From positions 1 through 64,000 of the forward strand of contig JANUWF010001617.1 in NCBI GenBank assembly GCA_026120185.1: a stretch of 64,000 bases of DNA. The letters are read 5' to 3'. This document shows positions 1-11,039 of this stretch, in pieces. Every line of letters starts with the position of its first letter. Position 1 is the stretch's first letter. Made by a program: the position numbers and the translations under genes. Source of the DNA: Voacanga thouarsii (lineage: Eukaryota > Streptophyta > Magnoliopsida > Gentianales > Apocynaceae). The notes under the pieces are model-generated. The model worked only from the letters and a program-made list of their open reading frames with translations. It did not search any database and was not told the DNA's origin.

Positions 1-964
1 ACCAACACCTTTTTCTTAAATATAGTCGCAAGTGAGCCATTATTTGATTAGACTCAACCCTTTGTAGCATCCTCGAACCTACTTTTTTGTCACCAAAGCA
101 CGGCCAGATTCGTGTCTCAAACCGGGCCTTTGCGGGACCGATCTTATAAAAAATTTCTTAGTTCAAACAGTTTAATAAATATTATAATTAAACTTAAGTA
201 ATATTGCCTCACTTTATGGCATCAAGAGTAATTGGTCTTGAAATTTAAGATGTTATAAATTAAAAACTAGTTTATTTGATCTTTAAAATTTTAGATTTAT
301 AATAATTTTTTTGAACCGTTATAATCTTTAATGAAATTATAACATGTCAATAGTCTCTGATTATTCTTTTCGGTATACAGTTTGACTAGAACAAGTCATT
401 TACATTACGTGTGATTTTTATTTTAAAGAAAAATAGGTATATCAATTGATCATGTGTAATGAAAATAATTTTTTCTGATTAGAATTTATATCAGAAAAGA
501 GAGTTGAAGACTATTTAATAGGTTATAATTTCATTAAAGATCATAATAATACCAAAAAATTTATTAAAAATGAAAGTATTACAAATCTAAAATTTAAGGA
601 TTAAATAAACAAATTTTTCCTACGAGTTAAAACAAAACCCAAGTAAGACTTCCATGTAATAAAGAGCTTATTTAGTAATTGGTTAGGTGGTTTAATATAT
701 GAGCATTGGTCCCAATTGTGTGGTCCAATATTTCAACTATATTAATAGATTCACTCATTAAGCTCACTAAAATCCCATGCATTTGGTTTCCATGCACATG
801 ACACACGCACTCTACATCATTTTATAACCTTTGCTTTTACAACTCCAACTAAAGCCTCACCAAAGCCATCATCTTCATGAGTTGTAAGGATCGCCTTTGC
901 CTGCTTTGCTTTTTCTTTCATCAAAAAAAAAAAAGGAAAAAAAACCTACTTTTGTACTTAGAAG

Positions 965-1041
<77 letters not shown>

Positions 1042-1046
1042 CGATG

Positions 1047-1090
<44 letters not shown>

Positions 1091-2192
1091 CTCATACAAT
1101 TATGACACTTTTATTTAAACTCATTGGGTCCTCAATTTGAGTTGTCATCTTTTATTTTAGGCATACTTGCACTGTTGCATACATTAGAAGAGAGAGGTAG
1201 AGTTTTGGAATGAATCTTACGGAGTACTTAATTATAAAAATTAGTATTTAAATTGTCGTATTAGAATAAAATAAAATATTTTTTTAACAAAAATAATAAT
1301 AAATATAACATCCGTTCGGTATAAAATTTCTATATGTATAACTGTATATTTATAAATATTGTTGAATCTCAATCATATAGATCGATTTCATTTCCCATTC
1401 TAATATTGGAAACAATTTTTTTCCACAATCCATCTAACAAATTACTATTATTATGGCTTTTCCACAAAGAATAGTTGTAATAAACTAAATTACAATATTT
1501 TTATTTTTGGCTTTTTTCATGTATCCTTAGAAAACATTGAAACAAAAATAAATAAAAAGAAAAAGGGTCATTATCGACATATCAAAATAGCCTTTATTTG
1601 AGCCGACACTTGAATTTGGTTCCAATAACATTTGTCCACGAATCTAGTTTAGAGTCTCTAGACTAGGCCATAAATGCATGCTCCTCAAAAGGCATAGGAT
1701 GCCCACACTAGTCCGCATTACTAAGCTTCTAGATTAAGAATGGAGATACAGTAAGAATATGTATTTTCTGACTAAATAGAAAAGTCCTCCCACAATATTT
1801 CTCACGAGAGAATTCGAAACCAGAATGCATACTCCTCACCAATAGGCTCTTGTCATTGTGTAAACTTTTTTGGGCATGGAAAATTGACTTGATACCCATA
1901 ATCATATTCATAAAGCAAAAGCTTTACTTTTGTTGAAAATATAATACATTATGGTAGTTTCTATCCAATTGTTCCTTAAAAGAATTATCTACAAATATTT
2001 CCCCTAACGTAGCAACTATAAAAGGCTTTTAACTTTAAAAAAAAAATCTTACTATTAACGCGATAATAATTATCTTACACCTAATAAATATTAGTAAAAG
2101 GAATAAAACGATCAATTAGACTAGTTATAATTGGATTTAGAAATTAGGCATGGGAGATACATTATAAAAAATAATACGTTAAAAAGATAATT
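1..2192. other. AT-rich intergenic DNA, no gene seen
   Basis: No open frame with recognisable protein similarity was found on either strand. Short frames here are low-complexity or stop-limited. The only distinct structure is the trinucleotide microsatellite listed separately. Confidence 0.6.
966..1089. repeat. (TAA)n microsatellite
   Basis: About 40 copies of a TAA/AAT unit with one interruption near 1041-1048. It creates an artificial minus-strand frame of poly-Ile/poly-Tyr that should not be taken as a gene. Confidence 0.95.
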
Positions 2193-2760
2193 TTATAACT
2201 TATAAAAAATTTTAAAGAATAAAAAGTAAAAATTTACTAATTTTATTAAAATAAAAAATAAAAAATTTGAGGGAGGGATACCATCTCCTATCTCTCTTAC
2301 TGTTGCCTTGCCACTATATTTGTCTATTTTAAAATGCCATTTAGAATGCCACCATAGACATTTGATAGGGGGATAGAGAAGAAATATGTGCTCCAAACTT
2401 TCTATAGCAGAATGACAGATTTAACAGGATTGATCTATCAAGTCCAACACCCGGCCTAACCGAGATTTTGTAGGCAGTAATTGGGAAACAACACGCCATA
2501 AGAAATGTTTGTGACGATTATGTAGGCGACAGAGATTTCCACAGTGTGCTGGGGGGAGGAGGGGTAGATGATAGAAGGCTCGTGTGTGGTAGGGGTTAGT
2601 ATTGTACCTCATTTGATGAATACTTCTATAAGCAGACTTAACAAAAAATCTCTCTGACTTAGAGGGAGTCCACACTAGTGAGTCGTGTCCTCCAATCAAG
2701 TCCTGTATTGAGTAAGAAGGGGATTACTTCCTCTTCTATTTCTTCTGAAATATAGGGTTG
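2193..2760 (-). mobile_element. LINE (L1-type) 3' fragment, zf-RVT region
   Basis: The minus strand encodes a decayed zf-RVT segment. About 2421-2699 reads through a 'DSLVWTPSKSERFFVKSAY' stretch and then 'NRHKHFLWRV..LPTKSRL', as in the zinc-binding region downstream of plant LINE reverse transcriptases. After a frame change it continues at 2330-2396 with 'MEHIFLLYPPIKCLWW', the usual Cys/His-bearing end of the domain. The equivalent segment of the LINE at 29.46-29.86 kb is clearly related (RHKHLFWKI, LPTKSRLSRF). No reverse transcriptase or endonuclease part is attached, so this is a truncated dead copy. Confidence 0.75.
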
Positions 2761-5700
2761 AATCTTTATCTAGCAAACAAAAAAAGAACTCTATCGGATT
2801 ATATTATTTAATCTTTTTCTCTAAAGAGATTGATAATGATATCCATTATCTGATAGTGAGATGATTTTTCAGACATAAATAATTAGGGTTTTCTTAATTA
2901 AAGGGAACCGAACATCTTTTGGTTTTTTTTTTTAATGTTTTTGTCTGAAGAGTAGTTGGCTGTTAAAGGTCTATTATATCCACTGTTTTGGCCCTCATCA
3001 TGATCATTCCACGTTCGGCTCAATTTTGACCAACGTGGGATTTGGTCAAAATGGTCCGGGCCAGCCAGCTCACATGTTTTAATCACCTGGTTATTTTAAT
3101 ATTTAAAAAATTATTAAATATTTAAAGTAAAATGGGGTTAAAAGTATAATTAAAGATAGAATATAATGTGTTTTTAATATATAATAATTTTTGAAAAACA
3201 AAAATATATAAAATAATAATTTTTTGTATTAAATTGAAATTTTAAATTGTAATGAATTTAGAAAAAATCCTTGTACAATTACGTTTCAAAATCTTATACA
3301 AGCATTTGCACGGTCGCAAAAGCTGTCCATTATTATCAAACTCAAAAATTGAAACTTATAACATTGATTTAATAATGTAATAGGTGAGTATTTTAACTCA
3401 TAATAGTTGGATTTACTTACTATCAAATAATCCTTTATATAAGTTTTTAAAAAGAATTGCTTTTCAAATTATTTGTCTTTTTATGTATCTATTGTTTTTT
3501 CAATTATATCATTGTCATATATTACTCTACTAAATTATAGTATTAATTAAATTTTAAATTTTAAAATAATTATATAATTTTTAATGAGGCTAATTCTTAT
3601 TAAAAACTCCATAAATGTTAAAGTTTCTTAATTTATATAATTTTTATAATAGTGTTAGTTATTTCGAAATGAAAGAAGTATAATTACAGGTGATAAATAG
3701 AGGATAATGTTATAACGTTTGAAAAAATTTTGAAGGATAAAAGACAAAATTTTAAAATATTATACTAAAACATTTTAATTTTAAAAAAATTTAGAAACGG
3801 ACGACCGACACCCACACTGTGTCTTTGGTTTCTTCTTTCATAGATATATTTGTGTAAAATTATTTGTCGCATATGAAAGATAGTTTCCTATTTTGGATTC
3901 AAAACCCGTTGCTCTTTCCTTTTTTTTTTTTTTTGCTAGTTTATAATTCTTTATAGGAAAGAAACAAATTACACATAAAGATTATAATAGAAGAAAATAT
4001 AATAACATAAACCTTAGATAAGTAATGTAAAAGAGATAGAATATAAAATAAATATAATAAAAACCCTTATTGCCATTATATTAGTATCGACGAACTGGTT
4101 TGGTATGAAAAGTTTTCAAAAAATTCGAATTCACCATATTGAGCATAAATAGTAACTTAGAAGACCATGGAATATCATCACCTATCTTAAAAATCACCTA
4201 GGAAAAGAAGGAGAATTAGGAAGAGTACTATAAGTAATATTGAGTAAGTGAACTTTTTGAGTAAAAAAAAAGAAACATACTAAAAAAGTGTAAATTTGGA
4301 TAAGGAAAGCTAAAAGAAAAGATGTTATGGTTTGTAAACAAAACAACGAGTGGAATAATAAAAAGAGAAAGTGAATAAGGGAGTTCGGTCAAAATTTGAG
4401 TTCCGAATAAGGTAAGAACTCAGATCTGGCCGAAAGTTGTAGAAACCGTAGAGGAAGGAGAAGGCAGGTGGAGAGAGCTTTTTAAGACTTCAATTCAATT
4501 AGTAATTCACCTCTAATTCTGTACTGCTCTATCTTTCTCGAGTCATTGTGTGAATGAAGAACTCGTTTGTTAATTCATTACGAGGCAAATTAAGGAATAC
4601 AAGCATTGTAAAATATTTCAGCATGTTTCCCAAATAATATAATTAATAATATCATATCAAGTAGAATATCATATTTTTTACTATTTCGGTTTCAAAATAT
4701 ATGTTCATGAAGCCTTTTGCACATAGATTAATAGTATTGAAAATAATATTATAATTTAGATAAAGTTCATATACTACCTATATTAGAAATACGATAGTTA
4801 TTGGTTGGTGAAAATTTTTAAGAAGTAAGAAGAAATAAGAGTTTTAAAAAGTTGTGTAGTCGATTTAGAATAAACAAGGGTACAATAAGAATAAATTAAT
4901 ACTTAGTTTTAGAAATATATATATATATGAATAAATATTTTGAAATAAAAAAAATTATGAACCAATATTTTGAAATAGAGAAAATATTTATTTAACAAAT
5001 TTTAATATTATATTAAAGAATTTTAAAAACATAAACGATTTCAATTGATTTCACATGTTATTTTTCCACCGTTCAAATTCTTTCCTCATTTTAAAAACAC
5101 AAAGAACCTATAAATATTATATAGTTGGGTAGAATAATTGGCAATTTCTGAATCAAAATAAAAATTTGATCAGTTTTTGCTGTGCAAGGCATTGTCTACT
5201 GATCATAGATTAATTTCTAAATATGTTTGGGTTGCACTTCTATTCTAATAAAAAAAAAAAACTCAATTTAATTTAAAATAATAATAATTTAAATAATTTA
5301 AAATTTTTAAAAAATATTATATACTCATAACAATATGCTATATTCTCTTTGAACTCACCTCAAATTCTTATTACCTCACATATTTAATAATTTTTTCTAT
5401 TCTCAAAATCACCATTGCTCATGTATGGCCGTCACACACCAAACTACGTAAATGTATAAATTAATTGTCTTGAGCCACTTTAATCACTATGGCCCTTAAA
5501 AGGAAGCAACTGTCATCCTCAGACAATATATATATTACAAAATTGGGGGGGGGGGGGGGGGGGTTCTTGTTTTCATGATTATTCAATAGAAATGGAACTG
5601 CTCCAAACAATTAAAAGTTTTCGGCTACACTAATAATTCCGGCTATGATCATAAAAACCACTGCCGGAAAGTGTTTCCTATGAGTCCCAATTTGAAGCAG

Positions 5701-5814
5701 CTTGTTATAATTGCAAGGAATGACAACATTTAATGGTTATTTATGCAAAAATCTTACCTACTCTTATCTATAATGTTAATTACCTATTGAGATAATAGTT
5801 TAGTGATCGTTCAT
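2761..5814. other. AT-rich intergenic DNA, no gene seen
   Basis: No coding similarity on either strand. A pyrimidine-rich stretch with LTR-leader-like composition lies at 4440-4560, but no TG...CA ends or paired copy could be found. A homopolymer of 19 G sits at 5545-5563. Confidence 0.5.
5545..5563. repeat. poly-G/poly-C homopolymer, 19 nt
   Basis: Uninterrupted run of G in otherwise AT-rich DNA. Its length is probably unreliable in any assembly. Confidence 0.9.
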
Positions 5815-6091
5815 TGAATTGGTCTAATTGGTTAGCGTGGGTAAATTCTACACATCTTCGATCAAGTTTAAACATCTCATAAAATATAAAATTTATCATA
5901 TAAGACTTGACTAGTATGACTTATTTTTTCCGTGTGATTTACAAATTAACCTTTATTGAGAAGCGAAACTCATCATACATGGCTTATCTAGTACAACTTA
6001 CTCTTTCTGTGTAGTTTGCAAACTATCGTATGGGAGTTGGGAGGTTTACCCAGGATGCACGATTCTCTTATCAATAACTAAAAAAAAAAAG
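5815..6091 (+). mobile_element. tRNA-derived SINE candidate
   Basis: The 5' end reads GGTCTAATTGGTTAGCGTGG, resembling a tRNA A box (TGGTCTAATTGGTTAG). It is followed about 30 nt later by a B-box-like TTCGATCAAG. About 270 bp further on, the unit ends in a run of A (6081-6090). Flanks TTCATTGA and TTTATTGA could be an imperfect target-site duplication. An internal polymerase III promoter, a short non-coding body and an A tail fit a SINE. The family was not identified. Confidence 0.55.
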
Positions 6092-6229
6092 TTTATTGAT
6101 TCATAATTTAAATAACTAATTTTGCTACTAGTAATTATTAGCATACTAAATAATTACATGTTAAAATATTAGTTTAGCGATCAAATATGTAACTCGTAAT
6201 TTTTTTTTAAAAAAAAATTAATTTTACTA

Positions 6230-6561
6230 CTTCCTCCATCTCCTTTTATTGTTCATTTTAATCGATTCACAAGTTTTAAAAAAAATAAAGCTTTTCGATT
6301 AATTAATTAACATTTCCTATTTTACCCTCAAAGAATCTCTCTCTTTATTAAGAAATGATCAAATTTTAAAATTTTATATGTTATAAGTATATTTATTTTT
6401 CTTCTATTTTTCACTATAAGTGCACAATACTCATTGTATTAAAGAGAGGTATTTGTGAAAAAATAGCAATTAATATCGTCTTGATTTGCTAATGGAACAG
6501 ATAAATAGAGACAAAAATTTTAAGTAAAATGAATAGATAAAATGGGATGGAGGAGAGAAAG
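6230..6561. mobile_element. Stowaway-like MITE, copy A
   Basis: A 332-bp non-coding unit flanked by TA dinucleotides. The left end CTTCCTCCATCTCC pairs with the reverse complement of the right end (GGGATGGAGGAGAGAAAG), and the pairing continues as CATTTTA-rich arms. TA target sites and the CTCC-rich inverted terminus are typical of Tc1/mariner-derived MITEs. Confidence 0.75.
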
Positions 6562-6624
6562 TATTATGGTGAAAGTTCTAGAGGTGTAAATTATTTAAAA
6601 AGTTATGACGACGGAACTCTTGTA

Positions 6625-6947
6625 CTTCCTCCGTCTTCTTTTTCATTTTAACTCGATTCACAAGTTTTAAGAAAAATAAAATTTTTCGATTAATTAATTA
6701 ACATTTTCTATTTTACCCTCAAAGAATCTCCCTCTTTATTAAGAAACAATCAAATTCTAAAATTTTATATGTTGTAAGCATATTTAATTTACTTCTATTT
6801 TTCACTATAAATACACAATATTTATTGTATTAAAGAGGAGTATTTGTGAAAAAATAGTAATTAATATTGTTTTGATTTATTAATGGGACATATAAATTAG
6901 AATAAAAATTTTATTTAAAATGAAACGATGAAAGAGAATGGCGAGAT
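6625..6947. mobile_element. Stowaway-like MITE, copy B
   Basis: Same family as the unit 64 bp upstream. It shares the CTTCCTCC start, the CGATTCACAAGTTTTAA block, the TTCGATTAATTAATTAACAT block and the TACCCTCAAAGAATCTC block in the same order. Its right terminus is more decayed than that of copy A, so the end coordinate is approximate. Confidence 0.7.
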
Positions 6948-7384
6948 AAAAAATAGTTTACATAAAACTTATCAATTATGATTATAACTGAATGAACAGC
7001 TTTCCAAGTAATAATAGGGCAATTATTTCAACAATACAGTAAATCTAAACGAGTAAAAGTTTTTAGTTTCACTCCCTTCAATCAAGGAGGAATATGTTGG
7101 GGTGAAATCTACCTCTAAATTTCTTAAAACCCCTTCATCTCTTTTAGCAAAATTATTATTTTTTAAATAAAATTTGTCTAAATTTTACCTTTAACCATTC
7201 AAATTTTATTCAACTTTATAACATTATCATTTATCTTCTTCTTTTATTTTTAATACATATGATTCGTTGCCACACGAGGCTAGAGGTTTTTATTCCTTAG
7301 ATGGACTCCAGCTGCTATCTCTTCAGGTAAATAAGTTATAGAACTTAATTTTTAATAAATAAAAAGAAAGGAATTCTTTTAAAT

Positions 7385-8130
7385 TTAAACACTGTTCAAG
7401 TTCATTCGTTTATTAATTGAGTTCGAGTTCAAGTTCGAAAAACTCGATTAGTGTTTATGTTCGAATTGTTCGGTCGTTTATTTTGTATTTTTTATTTTAA
7501 AATTAAAAAAATCTAAAATTCATTAAAAAAAAATTAAATTTAAACATTTACAATATATCAGTAATTATATTTTTAAAATACAATAAAATAAAACATAAGT
7601 ATTATTATAAAATATAAATAATTAAATATACTCCCTCCGTCCCCATTTTTCTATAACCGTGTCCCTTTTTATCTATCACATTAAAAAAATTTAAATGTTA
7701 TTAATGTTAATTTTACTACTATACTGTTATATTGAATAGTTTTGAAAAATAATAATATAATAACTTAAGAGTGAGAGTTGAGTAAACAAAGTAAGAAAAT
7801 AGTTGTGGAGAATATTAAATTCAAAGGTACTTGTAGAATATATAAATGAAGTTGTATGAATTTAAGAGACTAACTATTTTTTTCTTAAACTTAAAGTAAT
7901 TAACTGTGACAGATAAATAAGAACAAAAAAAAGTATATAATAAATATAATATAATTATTTTTTAAAAAATATATTCATGAATATTCGAATATATTTGTAA
8001 ATATATTCGTATTTGTTCAATTAATAAATAAATATAATATTTTATTCAAGTTCATTTATTGTTAAATAAACAAATTTTATTTAAATATAAATAAATATAA
8101 ATAAATTTTTATTTGCAAACGTTAGATTCG
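7385..8130. mobile_element. hAT-like non-autonomous element interrupted by a MITE
   Basis: The left part contains GTTCAAGTTCATTCGTTTATT and tandem GTTCGAG/GTTCAAG motifs. The right part carries TATTCAAGTTCATTTATTG and further motifs of the same kind. Such subterminal motifs are common in plant hAT-related MITEs. The two halves are separated by a distinct inserted unit (7631-7933). No transposase is present and the exact ends could not be fixed. Confidence 0.35.
7631..7933. mobile_element. Stowaway-like MITE, 303 bp
   Basis: Starts CTCCCTCCGTCCCC directly after a TA and ends AAAAAAAAG before a TA. The right inverted repeat is degenerate. It is non-coding, and the CTCCCTCCGTCCC terminus is the usual signature of plant mariner-type MITEs. 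Confidence 0.6.
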
Positions 8131-8802
8131 CAAATTGCGTACTATGAAATTATGAATTATCTTCAACAATAATTACTGCTTTGAAAATTGAAACCTTTGC
8201 TTTTGCTTTTTAGTTGTAAAAAGGGGAAAATTTCGTTGGCCAACAAATTGGTAGAATTAAAAAAATAATAATATGTCAGGCCACATTCCTTGTGCCGGAA
8301 AACAAAAACGTGAAGCCAAGAGTTTGTTGAGGCCGTTTTTTATTGGCGCCAATTGGAGGGGCCATCGTGCGCGAGAGCCAGGACGGGTTTCTGAGCTGTT
8401 GTACTTTTGTTTATTTAATAATAGTAATTCTACTGTTTTGTCAATTTAAAATAATGTTAAATTCATTGCTGCAAAAAGGGTATAACTGTCAATTCAGTTA
8501 CGTACAAGACTGCGACAGCCTAACGGGTCTCCTCTTCTTATTCATGAAGACAATAGACATCAGCCAAAGGATCTTTAGAGTTTACGGAGAGAAAAAAGGA
8601 AATGAAAATGTAAGTGGAAACAATCAGGTGCTTTTCAGCGCTGGTGCACCTACCAATCGGGACTCCTCTCTAATAGTTTTGGTACTCCCCTCTCCCTCTC
8701 ACACACCCCCCCAAAAAAAAAAAAAAAAATGATTGACTATTTCTTGGTTGAAGTTAGAGATAGTAGTGGTGTGAGAGTAAAATATGCATTTGGGCTGTCA
8801 TT

Positions 8803-8844
<42 letters not shown>

Positions 8845-9001
8845 CGATTTATATTCTAATTTTTAATTTGTATGTATAAATAAAAATTAATATTTTTTTT
8901 TTAATTTTGACTAAATTTAAGATAAATATTAATGCATTTACTAGAAATAGAAAAATGAAATTAGATATTAGAGTGATAATTGGTGACAATAGCAAATGTA
9001 T
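8131..9001. other. Intergenic DNA with (AT)n microsatellite
   Basis: A dinucleotide AT run lies at about 8805-8840. A 129-codon frame at 8343-8732 shows no family resemblance and ends in a poly-Lys tail made by a poly-A tract, so it is not annotated as a gene. Confidence 0.5.
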
Positions 9002-9017
9002 TGTTACTTCTTTTATT

Positions 9018-9122
9018 TTTTGATTTAGGAGGGAGTCCCGAAGGCGAACCTTCCCCATTCGAGCGTCGAGGCCCCACGACCGGATGAGATGTAAATCGGG
9101 ATATGCACCAGTGGTAGGTACC
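9018..9122 (-). mobile_element. Short SINE-like insertion with 16-bp target duplication
   Basis: A GC-richer island of about 105 bp lies between two exact copies of TGTTACTTCTTTTATT (9002-9017 and 9123-9138). Read on the minus strand it starts GGTACCTACCACTGGTGC, passes through GAAGGTTCGCCTTCGGGAC (a GGTTCG B-box-like core) and ends in an A-rich tail against the duplication. A 16-bp direct repeat next to an A-rich end is what LINE-mediated retroposition leaves. It may be a truncated SINE; the family is unknown. Confidence 0.5.
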
Positions 9123-9139
9123 TGTTACTTCTTTTATTG

Positions 9140-9920
9140 AAATATGTGATCGGGGCTGTGGGTCTTGGGGGTAATTTATAATTTTCAGAAACAGTTAGAA
9201 AAAGTTAAAACACCTTTGTTATTAAGGAAAAAACAAAAAAACAAAAAAACAGTTGTGATCATGTCTTGGTTGCTAAATATGGCAAAAACTTTTGCAAAAT
9301 AAAAGGTTTCCAGCTTGCCTTCAATTTGGGTTTATTGAAGTTTGTAATGGAAACTTATTGTTTGCTATTCAACGAGATCTCTATAATTTGAAAAATATTA
9401 TTTACTATCTCCGTTTTACAATATAAATCATTTTAGACTTAAATTTTTTTTTACAATATAAATCATTTTACAAAATTCTATAAACAATTATTACTTTTTG
9501 TCATCTCTATCCCTCCCTACAATCTCTTTCTTTCCACTAATTATGACATAATTCTCTCTAATTACCAAAGTAGACAAAAAATTAATTAAGAGAGTTTTTA
9601 AAATTATCTAAAATTTATGAACTATTAATTCTTATATATAAATTTAAAACGATTTATATTGTGAAACGAATATAGTATTATATTTAACGATTTACAAATA
9701 TAATAGCCTTATTTTCATATATCAATGCATCAATAATATAGCATATTATCTATCAAATTTGTCTTTTCACCATGATCACCTACTAGTTTGGATAGGGATG
9801 TTTCTCCTTTTCTAATTTCTAACATTAATACAATCATTTTTATATAATGCAATCCTTTTAAAAAAAGAAATTCCTCAAAATAATATGTCATTTTGTTAAA
9901 TACCCTTCATGCACTCTTAT
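9140..9920. repeat. 781-bp tandem duplication, copy 1
   Basis: The sequence starting AAATATGTGATCGGGGCTGT is repeated immediately downstream with no difference that I could find line by line. The period is 781 bp. The unit contains a complete MITE (9405-9675). Confidence 0.95.
9405..9675. mobile_element. Stowaway-like MITE, 271 bp (inside duplication copy 1)
   Basis: Left end CTATCTCCGTTTTACAATAT and right end ATTGTGAAACGAATATAG form an inverted repeat, flanked on both sides by TA. It is non-coding. Being inside the duplicated unit, it predates the duplication. Confidence 0.75.
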
Positions 9921-10701
9921 AAATATGTGATCGGGGCTGTGGGTCTTGGGGGTAATTTATAATTTTCAGAAACAGTTAGAAAAAGTTAAAACACCTTTGT
10001 TATTAAGGAAAAAACAAAAAAACAAAAAAACAGTTGTGATCATGTCTTGGTTGCTAAATATGGCAAAAACTTTTGCAAAATAAAAGGTTTCCAGCTTGCC
10101 TTCAATTTGGGTTTATTGAAGTTTGTAATGGAAACTTATTGTTTGCTATTCAACGAGATCTCTATAATTTGAAAAATATTATTTACTATCTCCGTTTTAC
10201 AATATAAATCATTTTAGACTTAAATTTTTTTTTACAATATAAATCATTTTACAAAATTCTATAAACAATTATTACTTTTTGTCATCTCTATCCCTCCCTA
10301 CAATCTCTTTCTTTCCACTAATTATGACATAATTCTCTCTAATTACCAAAGTAGACAAAAAATTAATTAAGAGAGTTTTTAAAATTATCTAAAATTTATG
10401 AACTATTAATTCTTATATATAAATTTAAAACGATTTATATTGTGAAACGAATATAGTATTATATTTAACGATTTACAAATATAATAGCCTTATTTTCATA
10501 TATCAATGCATCAATAATATAGCATATTATCTATCAAATTTGTCTTTTCACCATGATCACCTACTAGTTTGGATAGGGATGTTTCTCCTTTTCTAATTTC
10601 TAACATTAATACAATCATTTTTATATAATGCAATCCTTTTAAAAAAAGAAATTCCTCAAAATAATATGTCATTTTGTTAAATACCCTTCATGCACTCTTA
10701 T
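9921..10701. repeat. 781-bp tandem duplication, copy 2
   Basis: Identical second copy. The AAATAT hexamer occurs at 9140, 9921 and 10702, so the junction shows 6-bp microhomology, as expected for unequal exchange or slippage. Its right end lies about 1.7 kb upstream of the TRM start codon and about 340 bp upstream of the GA-rich putative leader. Confidence 0.95.
10186..10456. mobile_element. Stowaway-like MITE (duplicate, inside copy 2)
   Basis: Exact counterpart of the unit 781 bp upstream, copied as part of the tandem duplication rather than by its own transposition. Confidence 0.75.
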
Positions 10702-11039
10702 AAATATCTTGTGTATGAGATTTTATTAAATTATAAATCTGAAACAAAAAATTCTTCCTCTTTTAGACAAAAAACAAACAAGTGGATACAATACAAGCAT
10801 TTTTCTTTCAGCACAAAAAAAAAAAAAATACAAGCATTTTTCCAATATCGAAAACCAATATGCCAAAAATGGCCTTTGAAAACTCCCTTGTGCAAAAAGA
10901 TCATACGGCATTTCAGTGAGTGCAAATTTCCAAAAGGAAAAGACCGTGGCAAATTTTCAGCCAATCAAGAAGAACCTTATAGTGGTCCATCATGCACCTG
11001 ATCTTTACCTAGTCATAGCAGACTCAGAAACAAAACTGA

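Noticed and set aside
875..1099. Minus-strand frame of poly-Ile and poly-Tyr
   Set aside because: Pure translation of the (TAA)n microsatellite; no gene features.
4440..4570. Solo LTR or retroelement leader
   Set aside because: Suggestive composition only; no TG...CA ends, no paired copy and no target duplication found.
8343..8732. 129-codon plus-strand frame
   Set aside because: No family resemblance, a poly-A-derived Lys tail, and no splice or leader context.
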